DNA of 64,000 bases from PALSA-607 sp963737705 (GTDB lineage Bacteria > Actinomycetota > Actinomycetes > Acidothermales > Acidothermaceae). The notes under the pieces are model-generated. The model worked only from the letters and a program-made list of their open reading frames with translations. It was not told the DNA's origin and searched no databases. Both the position numbers and the translations under genes were made by a program. Below are positions 41,322 to 50,301 of the stretch, piece by piece. Position 1 is the stretch's first letter, and each line of letters starts with the position of its first letter. The stretch lies in NCBI GenBank assembly GCA_963737705.1, contig CAVTTP010000006.1:1240001-1304000 (forward strand). Reading direction: 5' to 3'.

Positions 41322-41351
41322 TTGACACTGCAAGTGGTCTATGCCAACTTA
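41322..41351 (+). promoter_or_regulatory. Candidate dasA promoter overlapping dre2
   Basis: TTGACA at 41322-41327 is a perfect -35 hexamer. The -10 would be near AACTTA at 41346-41351, with 18-bp spacing. A dre-like site covers the spacer and -10, a typical repression arrangement. Confidence 0.55.
41333..41348. promoter_or_regulatory. DasR-responsive element dre2
   Basis: AGTGGTCTATGCCAAC, within AAGTGGTCTATGCCAACTT, keeps the outer half TGGTCTA and the opposite half CCA of the dre palindrome, and extends symmetrically to AAGT/ACTT. It overlaps the proposed promoter of the ligand-binding protein gene. Confidence 0.75.
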
Positions 41352-41354
41352 CGG

Positions 41355-41370
41355 AATGGTCTACACCAAT
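41355..41370. promoter_or_regulatory. DasR-responsive element dre3
   Basis: AATGGTCTACACCAAT matches the dre palindrome with one core deviation (TACACC for TAGACC). It lies 49 bp upstream of the GTG start at 41419, in the untranslated leader. Confidence 0.75.
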
Positions 41371-41418
41371 CGACTGGCGCGAAAGCGCTGGTCAACCGTG
41401 ATTTCGAGGAGGATGCAC

Positions 41419-42783
41419 GTGAAGGCTCGCTATCTGACCGCGGCAACACTTGCCGCGGTGATCGCTGTTGCCGGGTGCAGCAGCTCGAAGTCCACAAGCA
41501 GTGGCACCACCCCGACAGCTTCCGCTCCTGCCGCAGCCGCCAGCACGTCGGCGCCCGCCGCCGCCGCTTCTACCCCCGCCACTGCAGCTAGCTCTGCGCC
41601 CGCCGCCGCAGGCGCGAGCGGCACGCTCACCGTCTGGCTGCAGACCGATGCGCAGACAGGTTGGCCGAAGGAGGTCGCGGCCGCTCAAGCCGCCTTCAAC
41701 GCCAAGTACCCAGGCGTCAAAGTCGACGTCCAGTACCAGACCTGGGCCGACCACCTGACCAAGCTTGACGCCGCGCTGGCTGCTTCCCCGCCTGACGTTG
41801 TCGAGCTGGGCAACACCGAGACGACCAAGTACATGGCCGACGGTGCGCTGGCTGACATCAGCGCCGACAAGTCCAAGTTCGACAACTCCGGCACGTGGCT
41901 CAAGGGACTTGCCGACTCCGTGACCTACAACGGCAAGACCTTCGGTGTGCCCTACTACGCAGGTGCACGAGGCGTCATCTACAGCACCGCCGCGTTCACG
42001 AAGGCCGGCATCACCGCCCCGCCGACCACGCTCGCTGAGTTGCAGGCCGACGGGCTCAAGCTGAAGGCTGTCATTCCGTCGACGCAGTCGGCTTTGTACT
42101 GGCCCGGCAAGGAGTGGTACGGCGCCATGTCGTTCGTCTACGGCTACGGCGGCGACATCGCTTCGAACGCCAGTGGCAAATGGGTTGCCGACCTGGAGCA
42201 GCCGAACGCGATCGCAGGCCTCACTGAGTTGAAGACCCTGTACACCGCGTTGAGCAAGGCGCCTGCTGACATCGACGAGTCGAAGCAGGACTCTGCAATG
42301 GCGCAGGGCCAGGCCGCGATGATCTACGGCAACGGGTGGGAAGAAGGCTCGGTGAACGACCCGAAGACCGGTAACCCGGCACTGAAGATCGACGCGTTCC
42401 CGATGCCGGGCAAGGACGCCAGCGCACCGCTGCCGACCTTCCTTGGTGGCTCCGACCTCGTCATCCCCGCTGCTAGCTCGCACGTCGCGTGGGCCGAGGA
42501 GTGGATCAACGACTTCACTGGCACCACGGGCATGACCGCACTGGTTAACGACGCCAAGGTGATCCCGAACACAACGTCGCTGATCAGCTTGCTCGGCAAC
42601 AGCCCGTTCGCCGCGGCTGCGGCTCAGAGCTGGTTCGTCCCGACGGCCCCGAACTGGGCCGACGTCGAAAGCCAGAACGTGCTGCAGAACATGCTGTCGA
42701 GCATCCTGTCGGGCAAGCAGTCGATCCCCGATGCAACGAAGGCCGCTGACACTCAGATCAACACGATTCTGAACGGCAGCTAA
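41419..42783 (+). CDS. Sugar ABC transporter substrate-binding lipoprotein, DasA-like
   Basis: A 454-residue lipoprotein with signal peptide MKARYLTAATLAAVIAVAGC (Cys20 lipidated), an Ala/Ser/Thr linker to about residue 70 and a family-1 extracellular solute-binding fold (LTVWLQTDAQTGWPKEVAAA; ALAASPPDVVELGNTETTKY; QAAMIYGNGWEEGS). GTG 41419 is chosen: GAGGAGG ends 6 bp before it, whereas the further upstream ATG at 41341 would place dre2 and dre3 inside the coding region. The context (DasR, two permeases, GlcNAc kinase, nagA) points to N-acetylglucosamine or chitobiose as ligand. Confidence 0.9.
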   Translation: MKARYLTAATLAAVIAVAGCSSSKSTSSGTTPTASAPAAAASTSAPAAAASTPATAASSAPAAAGASGTLTVWLQTDAQTGWPKEVAAAQAAFNAKYPGVKVDVQYQTWADHLTKLDAALAASPPDVVELGNTETTKYMADGALADISADKSKFDNSGTWLKGLADSVTYNGKTFGVPYYAGARGVIYSTAAFTKAGITAPPTTLAELQADGLKLKAVIPSTQSALYWPGKEWYGAMSFVYGYGGDIASNASGKWVADLEQPNAIAGLTELKTLYTALSKAPADIDESKQDSAMAQGQAAMIYGNGWEEGSVNDPKTGNPALKIDAFPMPGKDASAPLPTFLGGSDLVIPAASSHVAWAEEWINDFTGTTGMTALVNDAKVIPNTTSLISLLGNSPFAAAAAQSWFVPTAPNWADVESQNVLQNMLSSILSGKQSIPDATKAADTQINTILNGS

Positions 42784-42850
42784 CTGCTAAACACTCGCAC
42801 GGGAGACTGGCTCCCAGGCGAACGGTGTTAGAAGAAGTGGGAGCACGCGT

Positions 42851-43837
42851 ATGGCCGCCGTCGGGACAGAGCTACAACCGTCCCGACGGCAGCTAACGTC
42901 TAGGCGGCGGTTGCCGCTGCGGCAGCGGGCGGCCAAAGTCGGCGGCCCATACCTGCTGATCCTGCCGTCGATCCTGATCATCCTCGCGGTACTCGCGTAT
43001 CCCATCTACAAGCTCTTCGAGTTGTCGTTCCAGACCTATCAGCTGCCGCAACTGATTCACGAGTCGCACCACAAACTCGGCAAGGCGCCGGTCTGGGTCG
43101 GCTTCGCAAACTTCACCAAAGTCTTCGAGGACAGCCAGTTCTGGACTGTGCTTTGGCGCACGATCATGTTCACCGCCGTGAACGTCGGCGCAACCATGAT
43201 CCTGGGCACCTCGATCGGGGTCTTGCTCACGAAGATGAGCAAGCCGCTGCGAGTCGTGCTGTCAGTGGTCTTAATCCTCGTGTGGGCAACACCGCAGGTT
43301 GTTGGCATCACCATCTGGAACTGGTTGTTCGATCAGCAGTTCGGCGTCATCAACTACACCCTGACCAAGTTGCACTTCGGCCACTTCGTCGGCCATGACT
43401 GGTACACCTCATCGTGGCAAGGGTTTCTGGTCGTGACCTGCGTCGTTGTGTGGGGGGCGATCCCCTTCGTCGCGATCACTATGCAAGCGGCGCTAACGCA
43501 AGTGCCTGACGAGATACTCGAGGCTGCGGCAGTCGACGGCGCCTCTGGGCTGCAGGCGTTTCGCCGTATCACCTACCCGATGCTGCGGCCGATCCTGGTC
43601 ATCTTGACGAGCTTGTCGGTGATCTGGGACTTCCAGGTCTTCACGCAGATCTACATCTTGCGCGACAACAGGCCGGAGCCCTGGTACTACCTGATGTCGA
43701 TCTTCTCGTTTATCGAGTCGTTCAAGGTGCACAACTTCGGCCTCGGTGCTGCACTCTCCTTGATCACCATGCTGATCATGGTCAGCGTCTCGGTGTTTTA
43801 CATCCGACAGATACTGCGAATCGGGGACGCCAAGTGA
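42851..43837 (+). CDS. Sugar ABC transporter permease, DasB-like
   Basis: A 328-residue inner-membrane permease of the MalF/UgpA class. About six membrane segments are visible (YLLILPSILIILAVLAYPIY at residues 36-55; TMILGTSIGVLLTKMSKPLR). The EAA loop for ATPase contact reads EILEAAAVDGASGLQAFRRI. The N-terminal 35 residues are basic and cytoplasmic. It starts 67 bp after the binding protein gene and overlaps the second permease by 4 bp (GTGA). Confidence 0.92.
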   Translation: MAAVGTELQPSRRQLTSRRRLPLRQRAAKVGGPYLLILPSILIILAVLAYPIYKLFELSFQTYQLPQLIHESHHKLGKAPVWVGFANFTKVFEDSQFWTVLWRTIMFTAVNVGATMILGTSIGVLLTKMSKPLRVVLSVVLILVWATPQVVGITIWNWLFDQQFGVINYTLTKLHFGHFVGHDWYTSSWQGFLVVTCVVVWGAIPFVAITMQAALTQVPDEILEAAAVDGASGLQAFRRITYPMLRPILVILTSLSVIWDFQVFTQIYILRDNRPEPWYYLMSIFSFIESFKVHNFGLGAALSLITMLIMVSVSVFYIRQILRIGDAK

Positions 43838-44724
43838 CGACGTCATCTGTGCGCGCGAGCGAGCCCCTGCGGCGTGCACCGCGAAAGTCTGGTGCAGTAG
43901 CCGGCCGCCACACCAAGAGCACGGCCAACGCCATCGGCGTCGTCTTGCTTGTCTTGATGGCGTTCCCGATCTATTGGGCGATCGCGACCTCGTTCAAACG
44001 CGGCATCGACATGACCAAGGTGACGCCCAAGTGGTTCCCGTTTCCTGGCACCCTGCTGCATTACCGCGACGCGTGGCACAAGGCGTTCTTCCTTTCAAGC
44101 CTGCGCAACAGCGCGATCATCGTCGGACTCACGGTCGTCATTGCGATTGCCGCGGCGTTCCTTGCAGCAGTCGCGGTTGCGCGCACCAGCTTCCGCGGTC
44201 GAAAGGCCTACATCGTCCTGATCATCGTGATCCAGATGATTCCGCAAACCGCGCTGATCGTGCCGCTCTTCGTCGTCCTCAGCCGTTTTCATGAGCAGAA
44301 CCAGCTCATCGGCGTGACCTTCACCTACCTCGCGTTCATCCTGCCGTTCGCGGTGTGGACGCTGCGCGGCTTCGTGGCCAACATCCCGAAGGATCTCGAG
44401 GACGCGGCGATGATCGACGGGTGCTCGCGGTTCAGCGCGTTTATGCGGGTGACCTTCCCGCTGATCGCACCGGGCCTCGTGGCCACGGCGATCTTCGCGT
44501 TTATCCAAGCCTGGAACGAGTTCACTTTCGCGTACGTGATCATCCAGGACAACAGCAAGGAGACGGCAACGGTCTGGCTGGCATCGTTCATCACCCAAGA
44601 GCAGGTCGACTGGGGTGGGCTGATGGCTGGCGCGACTATGTTGTCGATCCCGATCGTCATCCTGTTCCTGCTGGTCCAGCGACACTTCGCGACCGGGCTC
44701 ACCGCAGGTGCGGTCAAGGGCTGA
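43834..44724 (+). CDS. Sugar ABC transporter permease, DasC-like
   Basis: A 296-residue permease of the MalG/UgpE class with six membrane segments (AIGVVLLVLMAFPIYWAIAT; YIVLIIVIQMIPQTALIVPL; LTYLAFILPFAVWTL). The EAA loop reads DLEDAAMIDGCSRFSAFMRV. GTG 43834 overlaps the previous stop, so the two permeases are coupled. No dedicated ATPase lies in this operon; the MsiK-type ATPase at 49171 is the expected energy source, as for DasABC in Streptomyces. Confidence 0.92.
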   Translation: MTTSSVRASEPLRRAPRKSGAVAGRHTKSTANAIGVVLLVLMAFPIYWAIATSFKRGIDMTKVTPKWFPFPGTLLHYRDAWHKAFFLSSLRNSAIIVGLTVVIAIAAAFLAAVAVARTSFRGRKAYIVLIIVIQMIPQTALIVPLFVVLSRFHEQNQLIGVTFTYLAFILPFAVWTLRGFVANIPKDLEDAAMIDGCSRFSAFMRVTFPLIAPGLVATAIFAFIQAWNEFTFAYVIIQDNSKETATVWLASFITQEQVDWGGLMAGATMLSIPIVILFLLVQRHFATGLTAGAVKG

Positions 44725-44735
44725 CGGGAGATCGG

Positions 44736-45708
44736 GTGTCAGGGCTACCGGTACTGGGGGTCGATGCCGGAGGATCCGCAACGCGCGCCGTCGTGATGCA
44801 GGACGGTCAGGTCCTCACGCGGTTAGACGAACCTCCGCTGAACGTGTTGTTGCACGCCGACGCTCTCGAGCGATTGGCGGCCTTGATCACGACGTCGCGC
44901 GCAGCCGTCGCGGGCCTTGGACTCGCGGGCCTGCGCGGCCCGGAGCACGCCGCGGATATGGCGGCAAGGTTGACCGCAGCGACGGGCGTCGACGTCATCG
45001 TTGTCGATGACACCGAGGCTGCATTGGCCGGCGCTTTCGGGGCGGAGCCCGGCGTCATCGTCATTGCAGGTACGGGGTCGAATGCTCTTGGCCAGAGTGG
45101 CGACGGCAGGACTGCACGGGCTGGCGGCTACGGATTTCTTGTCGGTGATGAAGGAAGCGCGTACTGGTTCGCCAGTCAGGCAGTGCGTGCGGCGTTGCGC
45201 TCTCACGACGGCAGTGGGCCCAAGAGCCGGGCACTGGAGGACGCGGTCACAGCTGAGTACGGCCTCGGCTTCGATGCAATCGTGCGACTCCTCTACCGCG
45301 ATCCCGCAGATCGGCAGCTGTTGACCCGGCTCGCGCGCTGCAGTCATGGCCCTGGACGACGATCCGGTCATGACCGGGATTCTCGACGCCGGTTGCGACT
45401 ACCTCGTTGCTCTCGCCAACGTTCTTCAGCGTCAGCTAGGTGCCGCGCAGTTGGGCACTGCGCAGTTAGGCACTGCGCAGTTAGGCACTGCGCAGTTAGG
45501 CACTGCGCAGTTAGGCACTGGGCAGTCCGACGGCGAACTACCGGTCGCCATGCACGGCGGGGTCTTCGGCAATCCTTACGTGCGTGGCCGATTCGTCTCG
45601 GCGACTGGAGCAGAGGTTGCGGCACGCCCTCCTGAGGTCGGCGCCGTCGACTTGGCGATGCGCTACCACAGACGATCCGATCACGGCACAGCGAGGAGAA
45701 TTCAATGA
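44736..45708 (+). pseudogene. N-acetylglucosamine kinase (BadF/BcrA-type ATPase), frameshifted
   Basis: GTG 44736 (with GGGAG upstream) opens a kinase of the BadF/BadG family: LGVDAGGSATRAVVMQDG, VVDDTEAALAGAFG, VIVIAGTGSNALGQSGDG, GGYGFLVGDEGSAYWFA. Around 45337 the frame must change by one base to continue with AVMALDDDPVMTGILDAGCD and MHGGVFGNPYVRGRF, ending at 45708. Without the shift the product runs on in a nonsense frame to 45635. The second part contains an in-frame 15-bp repeat (AQLGT x5). The site CGCGCGC is slippery, so a sequencing error is as likely as a true break. The stop overlaps the next ATG. Confidence 0.82.
45445..45519. repeat. 15-bp tandem repeat, 5 copies, in the kinase gene
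   Basis: GCGCAGTTAGGCACT repeats five times from 45445 (first copy has TTGGG), followed by a partial copy GGGCAG. In the kinase frame it encodes AQLGT; it lies in a region without conserved kinase motifs. Confidence 0.95.
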
Positions 45709-46748
45709 GCGGTGCCGGTGAACTGATGGCGCGCGAGATCGCCGAACAGCCAGCGGTCTTCGACCGCATTCTGGAGCACGGGCGCACGGACATCGGCAGG
45801 GTTGCGGCAGACGTTGCGGCTGCGGGGATCAGATTCGTGGTGCTGGCCGCGCGCGGCACAAGCGATCACGCTGCTCTTTACGCCAAGTACCTCGTCGAGA
45901 TCGTGCTCGGCCTGCCTGCCGGACTCGCCTCGCCGTCGACGATGACGGCATACGGCGCACGGCCGGATCTGCGCGACGTCCTGTTCATCGCCGTCAGCCA
46001 GTCGGGTGGATCGCCTGACCTGGTCGAGTCGCTGACGACGGCTGGCCAGTGTGGAGCCGTAACCCTCGCCGTGACGAACGCACCGGCCTCCGCTCTGGCC
46101 GCAGCGGCTCGGTTGAACATCGACGTGCTCGCTGGCCCGGAAGTGGCAGTCGCTGCGACGAAGAGCTACACCGCGGAGTTGCTGTCGCTGTACTTGCTCA
46201 TCGATGCCCTCCGCGGCGGCGATGGCTCGGAAGCGTGCAGCATCGTCGAGGCCGCCCGGGTACTCGTGGACGACACCGCACAGGTCGCCGCGGTCGCACG
46301 GCGATTCGAGGGTGTCGAGCGGTTGGTCGTAACGGGTCGCGGCTACTCCTACCCGACGGCGCGCGAGGCGGCCCTGAAGCTCATGGAGACCAGTTACATG
46401 TCCGCCCAGGCATTCTCCGGCGCCGACTTGTTGCACGGCCCTATGGCGATGCTGCAGCGCGACAGTGCCGTCATTGCGATTGCGGCCGACGGCGTCGGCG
46501 GGACGGCGATGCAACCCGTCCTCGACCGGCTCGCCGAGCTCGAGACATCCCTCGCGATTGTCGGGTCGGGGCTACGCGATTCGCCGACGCAGAAGGCGGC
46601 GTTGCGATTGCCCGTCGGGTTGCCCGAGGAGCTGTCGCCGCTCGCCGAGATCATTCCGCTCCAGATGCTCGCCCGCGAGCTTGCGGTCGTGCGCGGCTTT
46701 GATCCCGATGCCCCTCGCGGGCTGCTCAAGGTCACCAAAACCTGGTAG
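45705..46748 (+). CDS. SIS-domain glucosamine-6-phosphate deaminase/isomerase (NagB-II type)
   Basis: A 347-residue protein with two SIS domains, like the isomerase half of GlmS. First domain: VVLAARGTSDHAALYAKYLV, AVSQSGGSPDLVE, GPEVAVAATKSYTAELL; second: VVTGRGYSYPTAREAALKLM, SADLLHGPMAMLQRD-like segment. It lacks the glutaminase domain, so it should convert GlcN-6-P to fructose-6-P and ammonia, replacing classical NagB, which is absent. The position behind the kinase and before nagA supports this. ATG 45705 overlaps the kinase stop (ATGA). AgaS-type activity is the alternative. Confidence 0.87.
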   Translation: MSGAGELMAREIAEQPAVFDRILEHGRTDIGRVAADVAAAGIRFVVLAARGTSDHAALYAKYLVEIVLGLPAGLASPSTMTAYGARPDLRDVLFIAVSQSGGSPDLVESLTTAGQCGAVTLAVTNAPASALAAAARLNIDVLAGPEVAVAATKSYTAELLSLYLLIDALRGGDGSEACSIVEAARVLVDDTAQVAAVARRFEGVERLVVTGRGYSYPTAREAALKLMETSYMSAQAFSGADLLHGPMAMLQRDSAVIAIAADGVGGTAMQPVLDRLAELETSLAIVGSGLRDSPTQKAALRLPVGLPEELSPLAEIIPLQMLARELAVVRGFDPDAPRGLLKVTKTW

Positions 46749-46768
46749 CCACCGGCAATGCCGTGGAG

Positions 46769-47971
46769 CTACCCAAGCGATTCGGTGGCGGCCGCGGCGG
46801 CTGCGTGGGCACTAGCTGCGTCGTAGACCTGTACCCCGTCGACCCACGTACGAGCCGGCTGCAAATCGTCGTCCCACCAGACGATGTCGGCGTGCGCCCC
46901 TGGCGCCAAGCGACCCAGGTCAGGTCGTTGCACAGCGTCCGCGGGCACCGTAGTCGCGGCCGATAAGACCTCGGCGATGTCGCGACCAAAGCCGACCAGA
47001 TTGCGGACGGCCTGGTCGAGAAATGTCGCTGCGCCCGCCACGGTGCCGTCGAGATTGCGTGCAAGTGGCACGCCGGTCGAGATAGCGATTTGTTGGCCAC
47101 CCAGCTCGTAGATGCCCGGCGGCATGCCTGCGGGCGCGACCGCGTCGGTGACAAGTGCGACTCTGCCCCGAGCGGCGTTCAGCGTGATGGCGCACGCTTG
47201 CGGAGAGACATGTTCGAAGTCAGCGATGAGCCCGATGGTCATGGCCTGCTCGTACAGCGCTTGCCCTGAGACGCCAGGCTCTCGGTGGTCGAAGCCGCGT
47301 TGTGCATTGAAGATGTGCGTCACCATGCGGGCACCGGCGACTACCGCCTCATGCACCTGTGCTCCCGTAGCGTCGGAGTGCCCGACTGACACCACGATGC
47401 CCAGGGCGGCGAGCCTGCGGATGGCCTCGAGCGCACCTGGCAACTCGGGAGCAAGCGTGAGCGTGGTGATCTGCGCAGTCGCTAAGGGATCTGCCAGCAA
47501 CGCGTCGAGAGTGACCGGATCGGGTTCGACCATGAACCGCACATCGTGCACACCGCGGCGGCGAGGCGACAGGAACGGACCTTCGACGTGGACGCCGAGT
47601 GCATGCGCCCCGCCGGCTTCGTCAAGACGCTGCCGCACTGCTGCAAAACGAAGCAGTCCGGCGACTAGGGCAGGGATCGGGTTGGTGATGTAGGTCGGCT
47701 GGAACGCAGTAACACCGACGCTCGGCAACGCGCGCGCGACCATTTCCCATTCGGCGTCGGTCGCGCGAACGAAGTCGACGCCGAGACAGCCGTTGATCTG
47801 GAGGTCAATCAGCCCGGGGGACAGGAAGCCGGTGTCGAACGCGACGTGGTCGATGGACGCCGGCGGCCGACCTTCGATGACATCGACGATGCGGGCGCCG
47901 TCGACGACGACGGCCCCTGGCCCGATCAGAGCCCCCTCGACCAGCAGTCGCGGGGCGGAGATGATGGCCAC
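46769..47971 (-). CDS. nagA: N-acetylglucosamine-6-phosphate deacetylase
   Basis: A 400-residue amidohydrolase converting GlcNAc-6-P to GlcN-6-P and acetate. Metal and catalytic motifs are present: GLIDLQINGCLGVDF, HVEGPFLSPRRRG, GHSDAT, MVTHIFNAQRGF and VTDAVAPAGMPPG (catalytic Asp). GTG 47971 is chosen with AAAGGA 5-10 bp upstream; the frame extends further upstream but that part lies over the dre sites and murQ promoter. It is divergent from murQ and converges with the deaminase gene. Confidence 0.93.
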   Translation of the reverse strand: MAIISAPRLLVEGALIGPGAVVVDGARIVDVIEGRPPASIDHVAFDTGFLSPGLIDLQINGCLGVDFVRATDAEWEMVARALPSVGVTAFQPTYITNPIPALVAGLLRFAAVRQRLDEAGGAHALGVHVEGPFLSPRRRGVHDVRFMVEPDPVTLDALLADPLATAQITTLTLAPELPGALEAIRRLAALGIVVSVGHSDATGAQVHEAVVAGARMVTHIFNAQRGFDHREPGVSGQALYEQAMTIGLIADFEHVSPQACAITLNAARGRVALVTDAVAPAGMPPGIYELGGQQIAISTGVPLARNLDGTVAGAATFLDQAVRNLVGFGRDIAEVLSAATTVPADAVQRPDLGRLAPGAHADIVWWDDDLQPARTWVDGVQVYDAASAHAAAAAATESLG

Positions 47972-48032
47972 CCGGATCCTTTCAGTGCGGAGAACCCGCG
48001 GTGGCGAGTCTGGCGTACTCAAGTGCTTCGAT

Positions 48033-48048
48033 TCTGGACTAGACCAAT
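48033..48048. promoter_or_regulatory. DasR-responsive element dre4
   Basis: TCTGGACTAGACCAAT keeps CTAGACCA and TGG of the dre palindrome with one core deviation (GGACTAGACC). It is in the divergent nagA/murQ promoter region. Confidence 0.78.
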
Positions 48049-48072
48049 CCGAGTGTCTAGCATTGCGGCAGA

Positions 48073-48088
48073 ATTGGTCCAGACCAAT
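48073..48088. promoter_or_regulatory. DasR-responsive element dre5
   Basis: ATTGGTCCAGACCAAT is a near-perfect inverted repeat (ATTGGTC / GACCAAT) with the dre spacing and lies 38 bp upstream of murQ. Two sites, 40 bp apart, suggest co-repression of nagA and murQ. Confidence 0.85.
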
Positions 48089-48125
48089 GCTCTCGTCAAG
48101 GTTTGTCAAAGGAGGTGCCGCGAGC

Positions 48126-49055
48126 ATGCTGCCCATCGGTGGTGACCCGGCAATGTTCGATGCTCTGAGCACCGAAGCGACTCGGGCCGAACTCGGCGAC
48201 TTCGATCTTTGGAGCACGATCGACAGCGTCCGGGTGTTCGCTGACGACCAGCGCAGTGTCGCCACCGCTGTGCGCGAAGCAGCCGCCTCGATCGCCGACG
48301 CCGTCGACGCGATCGCGGACAAGATGGCGACGGGCGGTCGGCTCATCTACGTCGGCGCCGGCACCGGAGGCCGGATGGCCGCGGTCGACGCTGCCGAGAT
48401 CGGGCCTTCTTACGGCCTGCCCGACCGCGTCATTGCGGTGCTCGCCGGCGGCCTCGAGGGCTTCACCGAGGGTCGCGAGTACTACGAGGACATCGCGAGC
48501 GCGGGTGCGGCGGACCTGGGCATCCACGATCCAGGCCCGGACGACGTGGTGTTCGGCGTAAGCGCGAGTGGCTGCACGCCGTACGTGTTGGGAGGAATCG
48601 CGGCCGCCCACAGCGCGGGGTCGCTCACGATCGGTTTCGCGTGCACGGCGAGATCGGAGTTGGGCGCCGCGAGCGACCTCGCCATCGAGATCCCGACCGG
48701 CGCCGAAATCATCGCTGGGTCGACCCGCCTGAAGGCGGGCTCCGCCCAAAAGTGCGTGCTCAACGCGATCTCGACCTTGGTGATGGTCAGGTTGGGCCGC
48801 ACCTACGGGAATCTCATGATCGACGCCGTCGCCGACAACGCCAAGCTCAGGCGCCGGGCGCTGCGGGTCGTCGTCCAGGCAACGGGGGTAGACGACGCGC
48901 GAGCAGCGACCGTCTTGGACGAGGCGGGAGGCAGCGCGAAGGTTGCGGTTGTCGCGTTGCTGGCCGGAGTCTCCACAAAACGGGCAGAAGAGGTCTTGCG
49001 AGCCGCTGCCGGGCAGGTCAGATCCGCCGTTAGTCTTGCCGACGCGCGGGACTAA
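48126..49055 (+). CDS. murQ: N-acetylmuramic acid 6-phosphate etherase
   Basis: A 309-residue SIS-domain lyase that splits MurNAc-6-P into GlcNAc-6-P and D-lactate, feeding nagA. Signatures are LIYVGAGTGGRMAAVDAAEI, GLEGFTEGREYYED (catalytic Glu region), GVSASGCTPYVLGG and AGSTRLKAGSAQKCVLNAIS. ATG 48126 has AAAGGAGG about 10 bp upstream; the frame continues upstream over the dre sites, which argues against an earlier start. It allows reuse of cell-wall muropeptides under DasR control. No MurNAc PTS is visible. Confidence 0.93.
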   Translation: MLPIGGDPAMFDALSTEATRAELGDFDLWSTIDSVRVFADDQRSVATAVREAAASIADAVDAIADKMATGGRLIYVGAGTGGRMAAVDAAEIGPSYGLPDRVIAVLAGGLEGFTEGREYYEDIASAGAADLGIHDPGPDDVVFGVSASGCTPYVLGGIAAAHSAGSLTIGFACTARSELGAASDLAIEIPTGAEIIAGSTRLKAGSAQKCVLNAISTLVMVRLGRTYGNLMIDAVADNAKLRRRALRVVVQATGVDDARAATVLDEAGGSAKVAVVALLAGVSTKRAEEVLRAAAGQVRSAVSLADARD

Positions 49056-49170
49056 TGACACCCTCCGTTAAAGATGTTCTAACCCGCACGTACCATCGCG
49101 CGCAGGAGTGCGATCGGTTGCAGCACTGTAAGACGAACATGTACCGCCACATCTTCGAGGAGCCCCACTG

Positions 49171-50253
49171 ATGGCAGAGGTCGAATACCGCCACGCGACC
49201 CGGATCTATCCGGGTACTTCCATTGCCGCCGTCTCCGGGCTCGACCTGGACATCCACGACGGCGAGTTCATGGTCCTGGTTGGACCGTCGGGTTCCGGCA
49301 AGTCGACGGCGCTGCGCATGCTCGCCGGCCTCGAGGCGGTGGACGAAGGCCAGATCATGATCGGCGACCGCGACGTTACCGACGTCCAGCCGAAGGACCG
49401 GGACATCGCGATGGTGTTCCAGAACTACGCGCTATACCCGCACATGACCGTGGCCGAGAACATCGGATTCCACCTCAAGATCAAGAAGCGGCCGAAGGCC
49501 GAGATCAAGCAGCGGGTGCTCGAAGCCGCCAAGCTGCTCGACCTTGAGCCCTACCTCGACCGCAAGCCCGCCCGTCTCTCCGGTGGTCAGCGCCAGCGAG
49601 TCGCAATGGGTCGCGCGATTGTGCGCCAGCCGCAGGTGTTCTTGATGGACGAGCCGCTGTCGAACCTCGACGCCAAGCTCCGCGTGGCGACCCGCACCCA
49701 GATCGCGTCGCTCCAGCGGCGTCTTGGTGTCACGACCGTCTACGTGACGCACGACCAGGTCGAGGCCATGACCATGGGTGACCGGGTCGCCGTACTCAAG
49801 GACGGTCTGCTTCAGCAGTGCGACACGCCGCGCAACTTGTTCGACCGCCCGGTCAACGTGTTCGTGGCGGGTTTCATGGGCAGCCCGGCGATGAACCTCA
49901 TCGACCTGCCCGTCACCGAAGCCGGCTTGACGCTCTCGCACACCGTGATGCCACTGACACCCGCACAGCGGGCTGCACTGACCGGCGGCACGGTCACGAT
50001 CGGCGTGCGGCCTGAAGGCTGGGACATCGTGTCTCCGGCCGAGGGACTGCAGGCCACGGTCGAGGTCGTCGAGGAGCTCGGGTCAGACTCGTACTCCTAT
50101 GTGACGCCGCAGATCGAGGGCGGCAAGACGATCGTGGTGCGGGCGGCCGACGCGGCGAAGGTGCCGTTGAAGGGTGATGTCATCGGCTTGCGTCCGAAGA
50201 CTGAGGCGCTCCACCTCTTCGACACCACCAGCGGCCTCCGGCTGCCCGACTAA
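49171..50253 (+). CDS. msiK: Multiple-sugar ABC transporter ATPase MsiK/UgpC type
   Basis: A 360-residue ATPase with Walker A GPSGSGKST, Q loop VFQNYALYPHM, signature LSGGQRQRVAMGRA, Walker B VFLMDEPLSNLDAK and the switch His in VTHDQVEA. A C-terminal regulatory OB domain (residues 235-360) places it in the MsiK/MalK/UgpC class shared by several sugar importers. It follows murQ by 115 bp, a gap that can hold its own promoter, and is the obvious motor for the DasABC-like importer at 41.4-44.7 kb. Confidence 0.92.
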   Translation: MAEVEYRHATRIYPGTSIAAVSGLDLDIHDGEFMVLVGPSGSGKSTALRMLAGLEAVDEGQIMIGDRDVTDVQPKDRDIAMVFQNYALYPHMTVAENIGFHLKIKKRPKAEIKQRVLEAAKLLDLEPYLDRKPARLSGGQRQRVAMGRAIVRQPQVFLMDEPLSNLDAKLRVATRTQIASLQRRLGVTTVYVTHDQVEAMTMGDRVAVLKDGLLQQCDTPRNLFDRPVNVFVAGFMGSPAMNLIDLPVTEAGLTLSHTVMPLTPAQRAALTGGTVTIGVRPEGWDIVSPAEGLQATVEVVEELGSDSYSYVTPQIEGGKTIVVRAADAAKVPLKGDVIGLRPKTEALHLFDTTSGLRLPD

Positions 50254-50301
50254 CATCTCCGATTAGAACCGCGGCTCGTCAGGCGCACCGGTCGTCTCGC
50301 T

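Noticed and set aside
41341..41418. ATG 41341 as start of the DasA-like protein
   Set aside because: It would put dre2 and dre3 and the promoter inside the coding region and bury the signal peptide; GTG 41419 has a better ribosome binding site.
44355..44735. Upstream extension of the kinase frame
   Set aside because: It runs inside the DasC-like permease gene in another frame; GTG 44736 has a ribosome binding site and begins the conserved kinase sequence.
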